Shown here: positions 35,438 to 42,736 of the stretch, piece by piece
How the letters are laid out: the number at the start of each line of letters is the position of its first letter
How positions within the stretch are numbered: position 1 is the first letter of the stretch
DNA from: Firmicutes bacterium UBA6806
Lineage (GTDB): Bacteria; Bacillota; Clostridia; Peptostreptococcales; Acidaminobacteraceae
Direction of reading: 5' to 3'
DNA: 64,000 bases
Assembly: GCA_002452745.1 (NCBI GenBank)
Contig: DKFC01000014.1
Coordinates: 62,001 to 126,000 of the forward strand
Made by a program: the position numbers and the translations under genes
Notes under the pieces: model-generated
Databases searched by the model: none
The model's input: the letters and a program-made list of their open reading frames with translations, nothing else
What the model was told of the DNA's origin: nothing

Positions 35438-36454
35438 TTACTCAAATATAGAAATTACATCCTCAGAACCGATTCTAAGCGTGTCCATTTCAATATCGCC
35501 AGACTGCTTCAAAATTAATTTCCTCAGATTTGAGTTCTTTTCTAAATTTCTCTTTTTATGTCCCAAAAGATGTGAGACTTGCTTTGGATTCACCCATATG
35601 TCTTCCGATTCCTGAGTAGACCAGTTTCTCATAATCGCCTCATAAAAGAGATCATCGTAAACAAGTTCTCTAATGGCAGGGTGAAATGGCCCCGCTACCA
35701 CCTCTCTTCCTAGGTCAATCATATCGGTTCTCTGGAGACCTATTCGGATTACAGGGATACCCGCTTGATGATACAGTTTTAGAGCCTTTGCCAGCCCCTC
35801 CACTGTTTCTTCAAGGGTTGATGGTACGTATTTCAGTTCCCTGTAGAGCTCATTCAGTTCTGTACTCTTTATCACAAGAACCGGGTAGAGTCTGACACAG
35901 TCCGCCCTCAAACGAATGCTTTCCCTCACAGAAAAAAAGAACTTTTCAAAATCATCACCTGGAAGCCCATACATCAGTTGAATTCCAAGATCAAATCCAC
36001 AGTCCTTAATGCGTTTAGCCGCTTTATATACTGCATGAACATCGTGCCCACGCTTAGCGTTTTTGAGAACCTCCTCTGAAAAAGACTGGACGCCGAGCTC
36101 TATGGTCTTTACATGATGTTCTCTCAAGTTGTCCAATATGTCGTCATCTATATAGTCAGGTCGAGTGGAGAGCCTAATAGACTCAACCACACCGCTTCGA
36201 ACATACTCACTGGCCACCTGAAGATACGCTTTTTGTCTTTCGATCTCTATCCCAGTAAAACTGCCGCCAAAAAAAGCAATCTCCACCTGTTCTGCATCCA
36301 TGGTCTCAAGGTGCATTTCAATAATGTCTCGCATCTGCTCTGGCAGTATATAGGATTCTGTCCCACTGATTTTCTTTTGGTTGCAAAAGACACAGTCATT
36401 TGGACATCCCAAATGCGAAATAAAAATAGGAATAATCGCCCTCTTACGCTTCAT
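35438..36454 (-). CDS. Radical SAM protein, Elp3-like, without acetyltransferase domain
   Basis: A 338-residue radical SAM enzyme with the 4Fe-4S motif CPNDCVFC near residue 20 and the AFFGGSFTGIEIERQ glycine-rich strand. The VQSFSEEVLKNAKRGHD region matches the Elp3/YhcC-type branch. The C-terminal part (about 235-338) is a short family-specific domain, not a GNAT acetyltransferase. It is usually found between rnc and smc in Clostridia. The substrate is unknown. I place the start at ATG 36454, which overlaps the rnc stop by 11 bases. A TTG at 36463 is possible. Confidence 0.85.
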   Translation of the reverse strand: MKRKRAIIPIFISHLGCPNDCVFCNQKKISGTESYILPEQMRDIIEMHLETMDAEQVEIAFFGGSFTGIEIERQKAYLQVASEYVRSGVVESIRLSTRPDYIDDDILDNLREHHVKTIELGVQSFSEEVLKNAKRGHDVHAVYKAAKRIKDCGFDLGIQLMYGLPGDDFEKFFFSVRESIRLRADCVRLYPVLVIKSTELNELYRELKYVPSTLEETVEGLAKALKLYHQAGIPVIRIGLQRTDMIDLGREVVAGPFHPAIRELVYDDLFYEAIMRNWSTQESEDIWVNPKQVSHLLGHKKRNLEKNSNLRKLILKQSGDIEMDTLRIGSEDVISIFE

Positions 36455-37142
36455 CTTCCGCAAGCCTCTTTAGACCTTCTTTAGCAGCTTCCTGCTCTGA
36501 TTCTTTCTTGCTGCGGCCTTTTCCAACACCGATGATTTCGTCGTTCAATTTCACATGTGTGTAGAAAACCTTAGAATGATCCGGTCCCTCTTCGTTGAAA
36601 ATTTCGTATTTGATCCGATTGCCTTTTTTTATCTGTATGACTTCTTGGAGTCTTGTCTTATAGTCTATAAACAGCTTCCCTTGAACTGCGTCGTGAATGA
36701 TTCGGTTCATGTGAGATAAGACGAATTTCCTCACAACTTCGACACCACCATCTAAGTACAGAGCCGCAATCAACGCCTCAAATGCATCCGACAGTATAGA
36801 AGTTCTCTCGCGCCCACCAGTGAGTTCCTCTCCACGTCCAAACATCATGTAAGCACCTATGTTCAAAGCCCTTGCCGCTTCACCCAGCGATGCCTCACAG
36901 ACGATTCTAGCCCTGACTTTAGTCAGTTGACCTTCCGCCAGATTTGGAAAATGACTGTATAAGTACTCGCTGATTACCAGCCCTAGAACAGAGTCTCCCA
37001 GAAATTCCAGCCTTTCATTATTGTTAATGCGTTCTTTTTTGTTTTCATTTGCATATGACGAATGCGTCATAGCCCTTTTTAGATACGATATATCCTTAAA
37101 CGTATATCCTATTTTTTCTTCTAATCTTTTTATCCCTTCCAT
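36444..37142 (-). CDS. rnc: Ribonuclease III
   Basis: Double-strand RNA endonuclease for rRNA and mRNA processing. The signature NNERLEFLGDSVLGLVISEY with catalytic E and D residues is near positions 38-57. A second acidic site is in SDAFEALIAALYLDGG. The dsRNA-binding domain (about 157-228) ends GKGRSKKESEQEAAKEGLK. The start is ATG 37142, preceded by AAAGGTGATG. An upstream start at 37196 adds an unrelated tail. Length is 232 residues. The acyl carrier protein gene that often precedes rnc is not here. Confidence 0.97.
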   Translation of the reverse strand: MEGIKRLEEKIGYTFKDISYLKRAMTHSSYANENKKERINNNERLEFLGDSVLGLVISEYLYSHFPNLAEGQLTKVRARIVCEASLGEAARALNIGAYMMFGRGEELTGGRERTSILSDAFEALIAALYLDGGVEVVRKFVLSHMNRIIHDAVQGKLFIDYKTRLQEVIQIKKGNRIKYEIFNEEGPDHSKVFYTHVKLNDEIIGVGKGRSKKESEQEAAKEGLKRLAEDEA

Positions 37143-37244
37143 TTCATCACCTTTCCAGAAAGGGCATTTAAATATACTATGACAAGGCCAATACAATGGT
37201 GATAATATATTTAAACAACCTTTTTTATCTATATTCCTCTGATT

Positions 37245-37273
37245 ATTTTATAATTTTGACAGAGAAATTTCAA
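37245..37273 (-). promoter_or_regulatory. Sigma-A promoter for rnc-radical SAM-smc-ftsY
   Basis: TTGAAA (37273-37268), 17 bases, TAAAAT (37250-37245) on the minus strand, giving a leader of about 95 bases before rnc. Confidence 0.6.
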
Positions 37274-37357
37274 CACATCTATTGAAACAATTATATTAAA
37301 TTTGTACACTGCATTCATCCGTTCTCTTTCACAGTTGCCAAAAGTCCTCCACAACCG

Positions 37358-37392
37358 AAAAGCTCCCAGCATTATTTCCGCCGAGAGCTTTT
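37358..37392 (-). terminator. Hairpin downstream of plsX
   Basis: A 13-bp stem (37358-37370 with 37380-37392, including G-T pairs) around a 9-base loop, starting 23 bases after the plsX stop. The only T residues on the minus strand are the four within the stem arm (TTTTCGG), so it may be a weak or bidirectional terminator. Confidence 0.6.
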
Positions 37393-37415
37393 ATCAACTC
37401 AGTTTCAACTGTATT

Positions 37416-38435
37416 TTATAGTTCTTCTTCCTTCACCTCAAATACGGGAAGTGATTTAATCTTTTCTGAGATTTCACTCACAAGGTTTGTCTGAACACCA
37501 ATTGCCGCATATTTTATGGCGTTTTTAAAGGCCTTGGCATTTGACGATCCATGCGCCTTTACCACGAGTCCGTTGACGCCAAGCAGAGGTGCGCCTCCAT
37601 ATTCACTGTAATCCAGTTGTCTTTTAAACGCGCTCAAATTTTTCTTTAAAAGCAGTCCGCCAATTTTGCCAAGCGCATTCTTCATTATTTGATTTTTCAG
37701 TTCCCCAACTATGGAAAGGGCCACACCTTCAGTCAGTTTCAAAATAATATTTCCAGTAAAACCATCTGCCACAATGACGTCCACTTTTCCAGATGGAACA
37801 TCGCGCCCTTCCACGTTGCCGACAAAATTCAAGTCAGTGTCTTTTAACATTTGATGCGTCTCTATATAGAGTGAAGTTCCCTTGGTTTCTTCTGCCCCGA
37901 TGTTCACAAGTGCCACCTTTGGATTTGAGATGCCAATAACGCGCTCTGCATAAAGGCTGCCCATATAGGCAAATTCAATTAGATTTCTAGATTTTACCTC
38001 TGCATTTGCGCCAGCATCCACCAGTACAGAAGCGCCAGACATAGTCGGATAAATGGTGCAAAGAGCCGGTCTCCCAATGCCCTTGATTCTGCCTACTTTT
38101 AAAAGTCCGCCCGCCAGAAGAGCCCCTGTATTCCCTGCGGAAACAAAAGCATCAATTTCATTTTTTCTCAGTTTTTTGAGTCCAACAACCATGGAAGAAT
38201 CCGCTTTTCCCTTTATGGCTTTAACGGGTTTATCATCATTTTCAATAACCTCAGTTGTGTGAAAAATACTGATTCTCTGTTTGTCATATTGATATTTCGA
38301 AAGTTCCTGTTCTATTTTGGTTTCATCTCCAAAGAGGATGATTTCCCCTTCGACAATCTCCAAGGCCTCAACGGCCCCTTTCACTGTTTCAAATGGCGCA
38401 TGGTCTCCACCCATTGCATCAAAACCGATTTTCAT
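37416..38435 (-). CDS. plsX: Phosphate acyltransferase PlsX
   Basis: Makes acyl-phosphate from acyl-ACP for phospholipid synthesis. It starts MKIGFDAMGGDHAPFETVKG and contains VSAGNTGALLAGGLLKVGRI and VIVADGFTGNIILKLTEGVA, all conserved in PlsX. ATG 38435 has a GAGGTGAAG site. The neighbours are rpmF-yceD upstream and rnc downstream. fapR, fabD, fabG and acpP, which flank it in Bacillus, are missing. A palindrome in the upstream region may be an operator. Confidence 0.97.
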   Translation of the reverse strand: MKIGFDAMGGDHAPFETVKGAVEALEIVEGEIILFGDETKIEQELSKYQYDKQRISIFHTTEVIENDDKPVKAIKGKADSSMVVGLKKLRKNEIDAFVSAGNTGALLAGGLLKVGRIKGIGRPALCTIYPTMSGASVLVDAGANAEVKSRNLIEFAYMGSLYAERVIGISNPKVALVNIGAEETKGTSLYIETHQMLKDTDLNFVGNVEGRDVPSGKVDVIVADGFTGNIILKLTEGVALSIVGELKNQIMKNALGKIGGLLLKKNLSAFKRQLDYSEYGGAPLLGVNGLVVKAHGSSNAKAFKNAIKYAAIGVQTNLVSEISEKIKSLPVFEVKEEEL

Positions 38436-38463
38436 ACTTCACCTCGCAACTTTATAAGGTCTT

Positions 38464-38495
38464 ATTATCTTGTGGTCTATGTATATTTCCACAAG
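38464..38495 (-). promoter_or_regulatory. Putative plsX promoter overlapped by a palindromic operator
   Basis: A perfect 7-bp inverted repeat CTTGTGG-N13-CCACAAG (38469-38495) lies 34 bases before the plsX ATG. A TGGAAA-N16-GATAAT promoter-like sequence (38491-38464, minus strand) runs through it. It does not resemble the FapR box. Confidence 0.45.
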
Positions 38496-38577
38496 TAAAA
38501 TGCCACACATTTTGCTCTGCCAGATTGCTTTCAGATTTTGACTGACTGCGCTCATCAATGGTGGGCAAACTATAAAA

Positions 38578-38604
38578 AAGGCAATAGGAATATCCTATTG
38601 CCTT
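38578..38604 (-). terminator. Terminator of rpmF
   Basis: A near-perfect stem AAGGCAATAGGA with TCCTATTGCCTT (minus strand) and a tiny loop, followed by a run of T. It lies 10 bases after the rpmF stop and separates rpmF from plsX. Confidence 0.92.
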
Positions 38605-38613
38605 GTTGAAAGA

Positions 38614-38793
38614 CTACGCTTCTTGTTTAGCATCTCTTCCATGATAATATCCACATTCTGCACATTCTCTATGTGGTACATTAGCCGCTTTACATTTTGG
38701 GCATTCGATAATGTTTGGAGCAGTCATTTTAATATTACTCGCTCTACGCTTATCTCTTCTAGCTTTAGATATCTTACGCTTAGGTACTGCCAT
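38614..38793 (-). CDS. rpmF: 50S ribosomal protein L32
   Basis: A 59-residue ribosomal protein translated from ATG 38793: MAVPKRKISKARRDKRRA at the N-terminus. It has a zinc ribbon of two CxxC pairs (CPKC and CAEC) and YYHGRDAKQEA at the end. The basic N-terminus and four cysteines identify the zinc-binding form of L32. It follows yceD by 19 bases, the usual yceD-rpmF pair, with an AAGGAGGTG ribosome site. Confidence 0.97.
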   Translation of the reverse strand: MAVPKRKISKARRDKRRASNIKMTAPNIIECPKCKAANVPHRECAECGYYHGRDAKQEA

Positions 38794-38812
38794 ATCTTAA
38801 CACCTCCTTAAT

Positions 38813-39310
38813 CTAAGTGAATAAATTCTTTAGTGCTTCAAGTCTTGGATCAATTTTTTGGTCATCACACGTACAGTTTCCCTCATTCAGATTGATTCCA
38901 CATTGAGGGCAAATCCCTTTACAATCTTCATCACAGAGAATCTGTAGCGGTAAATTCAACAATATATCTTCCTCTAAAATTGGAGTCAAGTCAACAGAGC
39001 CGTTATCAAGAATGACAAACTCGTCGCCATCTTCACGATCCAATGTCTCAAACAACTCCCTCGTCACACAACTTGAGAGGTTCAATTTGACTTCAGCTAA
39101 ACATCTATGACACTCAAATGAAATTATCCCCTTGTACTCGAAGGAAAGCATCAATTGCCTCTCAACTTTTTTCACAGTTCCCTGTATAGAAAACTGAGAC
39201 GCATCAATGGCATTTATTTCTTTTAGAAACTCATCTGTCAATGTCACTTCAAACTGAAAATCAGCGACTGATTTTAGTCCGTTTACTACCTTGGACAATT
39301 CAAGGTTCAT
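38813..39310 (-). CDS. yceD: DUF177 family protein YceD
   Basis: A 165-residue protein encoded before rpmF in most bacteria and implicated in 23S rRNA maturation. The CHRCLAEVKLNLS and CDEDCKGICPQCGINLNEGN segments carry the conserved cysteines. The exact biochemical role is not established. ATG 39310 has a GAGGTGATT site. A consensus promoter lies immediately upstream. Confidence 0.92.
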   Translation of the reverse strand: MNLELSKVVNGLKSVADFQFEVTLTDEFLKEINAIDASQFSIQGTVKKVERQLMLSFEYKGIISFECHRCLAEVKLNLSSCVTRELFETLDREDGDEFVILDNGSVDLTPILEEDILLNLPLQILCDEDCKGICPQCGINLNEGNCTCDDQKIDPRLEALKNLFT

Positions 39311-39338
39311 ACAATCACCTCTTCAATGCAACATTAAT

Positions 39339-39367
39339 ATTATAAATATTACTAAGAGGTTTGTCAA
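39339..39367 (-). promoter_or_regulatory. Consensus sigma-A promoter for yceD-rpmF
   Basis: TTGACA (39367-39362), 17 bases, TATAAT (39344-39339) on the minus strand, beginning 7 bases after the ackA stop codon. The predicted leader is about 22 bases. Confidence 0.8.
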
Positions 39368-39373
39368 GTAAAA

Positions 39374-40567
39374 CTACTTAACTAATTCTAAAGTATCTCT
39401 AGCAATCATCAGCTCTTCATTTGTAGGGATTACCATGACTTTAACTTTTGATGAATCCTTGTTTACAAATGTTTCTTTACCTCTTACTTTATTCTTCTCA
39501 GTATCCAGTTCAACACCCATGAATTCTAAGTTCTTACAAATTGCTTCACGACTATCAATACCGTTTTCGCCAAGGCCAGCTGTAAAGACAACTGCATCAA
39601 CACCGCCAAGGACAGAAGCATATGCCGCAATGTACTTTCTAACATTTAAATGGTAAACTTCAAGCGCCAAAATTGCTCTTTCATTTCCTTTTTCAGCAGC
39701 TTCTTCAACATCTCTAAAATCGCTTGATACGCCTGAAATCCCTAAAACGCCTGATTTTTTATTCATGATGTTATTCATATCATCTAATGTAAGTTTTTCT
39801 TTGCCCATGATGTAAGTGACGATTTGCGGGTCGATGTCGCCACATCTAGTTCCCATAACAAGGCCTTCAAGCGGTGTGAATCCCATAGAAGTGTCAATTG
39901 ATTTTCCGCCGTCAATTGCTGCAAGTGAAGCTCCATTTCCTAAATGGCAAGTGATGATTTTTGTATCTTTAATATCTTTTCCAAGCATATCAGCCGCTCT
40001 TTGAGAAACATATCTGTGGCTAGTTCCGTGGAATCCATATCTTCTCACATGATCCCTTTCATAGTATTCATATGGTAATGCATACACATATGAGCTTGCA
40101 GGCATTGTTTGATGGAATGCAGTATCAAATACACCTACATTTTCACAGTTAGGAAGCAATTCTTGCATTGCTTTGATACCGATGATGTTTGGTGGATTGT
40201 GAAGTGGTGCGAGTTCGATACACTCTTCAAGAGCCGCCATAACACTGTCATTGATGACAACAGAACCACTGTATTTTTCACCTGCGTGAACAACTCTGTG
40301 TCCCACTGCATTGATTTCGTCAAGCGATTTCACTGCACCATGCTCTGCATGCGTAATGGCATCCAAGACATGTCCCAACGCATCTTTATGATCTTTCATT
40401 GGCACTTCAATCACTGCTTTGTCTCTGTTTGGTACTTCGTGTTTCAATCTTGATCCCTCGATGCCAATTCTCTCTACAAGACCTTTTGCAAGAACGCTTT
40501 CATCTTTCATATCAAACAATTGATATTTAAGCGACGAACTCCCACAGTTAATGACTAATACATTCAT
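39374..40567 (-). CDS. ackA: Acetate kinase
   Basis: Converts acetyl phosphate and ADP to acetate and ATP in fermentation. It starts MNVLVINCGSSSLKYQL and contains VGHRVVHAGEKYSGSVVIND, FDTAFHQTMPASSYVYALP and CHLGNGASLAAIDGGKSIDT. Length (397 aa) is standard. The start is ATG 40567, preceded by GGGAGG. The reading to 40624 adds a tail that starts in the promoter. No pta gene is adjacent. It lies divergent from tmcAL with overlapping control regions. Confidence 0.98.
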   Translation of the reverse strand: MNVLVINCGSSSLKYQLFDMKDESVLAKGLVERIGIEGSRLKHEVPNRDKAVIEVPMKDHKDALGHVLDAITHAEHGAVKSLDEINAVGHRVVHAGEKYSGSVVINDSVMAALEECIELAPLHNPPNIIGIKAMQELLPNCENVGVFDTAFHQTMPASSYVYALPYEYYERDHVRRYGFHGTSHRYVSQRAADMLGKDIKDTKIITCHLGNGASLAAIDGGKSIDTSMGFTPLEGLVMGTRCGDIDPQIVTYIMGKEKLTLDDMNNIMNKKSGVLGISGVSSDFRDVEEAAEKGNERAILALEVYHLNVRKYIAAYASVLGGVDAVVFTAGLGENGIDSREAICKNLEFMGVELDTEKNKVRGKETFVNKDSSKVKVMVIPTNEELMIARDTLELVK

Positions 40568-40593
40568 TCTAAATTGCCTCCCTTTAATATATA

Positions 40594-40609
40594 AAGATTT
40601 ATAAATCTT
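40594..40609. promoter_or_regulatory. Perfect 16-base palindrome in the ackA leader
   Basis: AAGATTTATAAATCTT is an exact palindrome lying between the predicted ackA transcription start and its ribosome site. Possible repressor operator or mRNA hairpin. Confidence 0.45.
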
Positions 40610-40632
40610 AGTGATTTTGGTCATACATTTAT

Positions 40633-40660
40633 ATTATAATGTAAATAATCGAATTTTCAA
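40633..40660 (-). promoter_or_regulatory. Sigma-A promoter for ackA
   Basis: TTGAAA (40660-40655), 16 bases, TATAAT (40638-40633) on the minus strand. The same ATTATAAT also gives a TATAAT on the plus strand (40635-40640) facing tmcAL, so the two divergent promoters may share this box. The plus-strand -35 is poor. Confidence 0.65.
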
Positions 40661-40679
40661 CCCTATATGGAGGATATTG

Positions 40680-41906
40680 ATGAAAATTATCGGCATTGTG
40701 GCGGAATATAATCCATTCCACAACGGTCATATGTACCAATTACAAAAATCTATACAAGAAACGCATGCAGACGGTGTCATTGCAATCATGAGCGGCAATT
40801 TTGTCCAGAGGGGGCATCCCGCTTTTTTCGACAAGTGGCTCCGCGCCAAAATGGCTCTTTCTTGTGGCGTCAACGTCGTCATTGAGCTCCCAACCTATTA
40901 TGCCACATCGAGTGCCGAACAGTTTGCCTACGGCGCCATCTCACTTTTAGACCGAACAAATGTGGTCAATCACTTGTGCTTCGGTACTGAAAATATGAAT
41001 AAATATGCATTTGAACAAATTGCAAGAGTCCTTGCAGATGAACCAAATGATTACCGTGAAGCGCTTGGTGAAGCACTCAGCAGGGGTAGTTCTTACCCCT
41101 CTGCACGTGAGGAAGCTCTGAGAAGATGTCTTCCCATCGCCGACATACCAAATGCCCCAAACAGCATCTTGGGAATTGAATATTATAAAGCACTCTATCA
41201 ACAAAAGAGCCCTATTGTGCCGCATCTGATTAAACGGACTGGCTCTGGGTATAACGATGAGAGTATGAACTCACCACTAGCCAGTGCAACTGCCATTCGA
41301 AAGGCCTATTTTGAGGAGAGTCCCTCATTTGACTTCGCACCGTTTATCCCCTCATCTTGTCTTCAACTAATTGACGCTGAAACACCTCAAGGCATCTCCA
41401 TTCAGGCTTTTGAATCCATACTGCTCTATCTGCTGAGAAGTCAGAATGCCCAGTCACTCAGTATTTACCGTGAAGTGACAGAAGGTCTAGAGCACAAACT
41501 CGTCAAGGCCGCCAAATATTGCGCCACTTACGAAGACCTGGTGAACGCTATTAAATCCAAGCGCTATACATCAACAAAGATATCTAGGATGCTCCTCAAT
41601 ATCCTTCTCGGCATAGAAAAGGAATTTGAGGCTTCAACGCATCTTGGCTACCTGAGGGTTCTTGGATTTGACGATACTGGACGTCGCATTCTCAAAGAGA
41701 TAAAGACAAAGTCAGACTTGACCATCATCTCAAACATGAATCACATTAACGATGCACTAAAATCAAACCCACTGCTTCAACTGGATATTAAAGCCAGCGA
41801 TATTTACCAGCTCGGCTTTCAAAATCAAACTCAAAGAGTTGCAGCTCGAGATTTAACCGAACCAATTATCATATGGAGGAAACACGATGAAAAAAGTTTT
41901 AGATAA
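40680..41906 (+). CDS. tmcAL: tRNA(Met) cytidine acetate ligase TmcAL (YlbM)
   Basis: Uses acetate and ATP to form N4-acetylcytidine at the wobble base of elongator tRNA-Met. The nucleotidyltransferase motif IVAEYNPFHNGHMYQL (residues about 5-20) contains HxGH. AIMSGNFVQRGHPAFFDKW follows. Length is 408 residues. The start is ATG 40680, 7 bases after TGGAGGA. The upstream ATG at 40611 lies in the ackA control region. Its substrate acetate links it to the divergent ackA. The end overlaps thyX by 20 bases. Confidence 0.93.
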   Translation: MKIIGIVAEYNPFHNGHMYQLQKSIQETHADGVIAIMSGNFVQRGHPAFFDKWLRAKMALSCGVNVVIELPTYYATSSAEQFAYGAISLLDRTNVVNHLCFGTENMNKYAFEQIARVLADEPNDYREALGEALSRGSSYPSAREEALRRCLPIADIPNAPNSILGIEYYKALYQQKSPIVPHLIKRTGSGYNDESMNSPLASATAIRKAYFEESPSFDFAPFIPSSCLQLIDAETPQGISIQAFESILLYLLRSQNAQSLSIYREVTEGLEHKLVKAAKYCATYEDLVNAIKSKRYTSTKISRMLLNILLGIEKEFEASTHLGYLRVLGFDDTGRRILKEIKTKSDLTIISNMNHINDALKSNPLLQLDIKASDIYQLGFQNQTQRVAARDLTEPIIIWRKHDEKSFR

Positions 41907-42585
41907 AGGCTACGTCCGTTTAGTGGACGTTATGGGCAGTGACTTAAGCGTTGTCAATTCTGCCCGCGTTAGTTTTAACAAAGCAACTGAAACCCTCAGA
42001 GAAGAAGATATAAAATTGATTCATTTTCTCGCTAAAAATGACCATACCAGTCCTTTTAGACATGCTACACTTCAATTTGAACTATATGCACCACTCATGG
42101 TGGCAAGACAGTGGTGGAAGTACATCATCGGTTCTTCTCATCAAGATCCATTTACGGCGTGGAACGAAAGTAGCCGTCGTTATGTCACTGAGTCTATTGA
42201 ATTTTACGTTCCTTCAGAATCAGAATGGCGTGGCAAACCAGAAAACCAAAAACAGGGCAGTGGCGCACCACTAGGAGAACCGCTTGGAAAAGCCCTTACA
42301 GAAAAATTGCTTCTCCAAATTGAATCGGGCATGAAAAATTATGACTGGGCAATTGAACAAGGTGTTGCCACAGAGCAAGCGAGACTCTTTATCCCAAGCG
42401 CATACGGCTTAATGGTAAGATGGTACTGGACGGTTAGCCTTCAAGGCGTTGCACACTTTCTGACACAGCGAACGGATTCACATGCTCAGTCTGAAATACG
42501 AAACTATGCAGAAACTGTCAAAGAAATTGCACTGGAAAAGTTCCCAGTTTCTGTTGAAGCACTCCTAAAGTACACCGGTAAATAA
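41887..42585 (+). CDS. thyX: Flavin-dependent thymidylate synthase ThyX (variant motif)
   Basis: Makes dTMP from dUMP using FAD and methylene-tetrahydrofolate. FRHATLQFELYAPLMVARQW, then WNESSRRYVTESIEFYVP and the C-terminal region VSLQGVAHFLTQRTDSHAQS fit ThyX. The usual RHRxxS signature is not visible. WWKYIIGSSHQDPFTAW takes its place, an altered and longer loop before NESSRRY. The downstream serines are retained. ATG 41887 has a GGAGGAAAC site within the end of tmcAL, so the two genes are co-transcribed. I am confident of the family, less so of normal catalysis. Confidence 0.9.
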   Translation: MKKVLDKGYVRLVDVMGSDLSVVNSARVSFNKATETLREEDIKLIHFLAKNDHTSPFRHATLQFELYAPLMVARQWWKYIIGSSHQDPFTAWNESSRRYVTESIEFYVPSESEWRGKPENQKQGSGAPLGEPLGKALTEKLLLQIESGMKNYDWAIEQGVATEQARLFIPSAYGLMVRWYWTVSLQGVAHFLTQRTDSHAQSEIRNYAETVKEIALEKFPVSVEALLKYTGK

Positions 42586-42670
42586 CCCCCTATATAATAA
42601 CAACCAGCATAAAGCAATGCTTCAAAATTCTCGGGTGCTTCCCCTATTTTCAGGCCCATGATCTCGTAAA

Positions 42671-42713
42671 AAAGCGCTCCACAGCTGATTTAAAATCAAC
42701 CGCGGAGCGCTTT
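42671..42713 (-). terminator. Terminator between the convergent thyX and diguanylate cyclase genes
   Basis: A 10-bp stem AAAGCGCTCC/GGAGCGCTTT encloses a second TGATTT/AAATCA stem. On the minus strand it is followed by TTTACG after the stem T residues, so it is best placed to end the cyclase mRNA. It can also stop thyX transcription from the other side. Confidence 0.88.
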
Positions 42714-42736
42714 AAATTTGTACAGTTCTCTTTGGG

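Noticed and set aside
36455..37196. Upstream start of RNase III at 37196
   Set aside because: The added 18 residues are not conserved and the ribosome site AAAGGTGATG belongs to ATG 37142.
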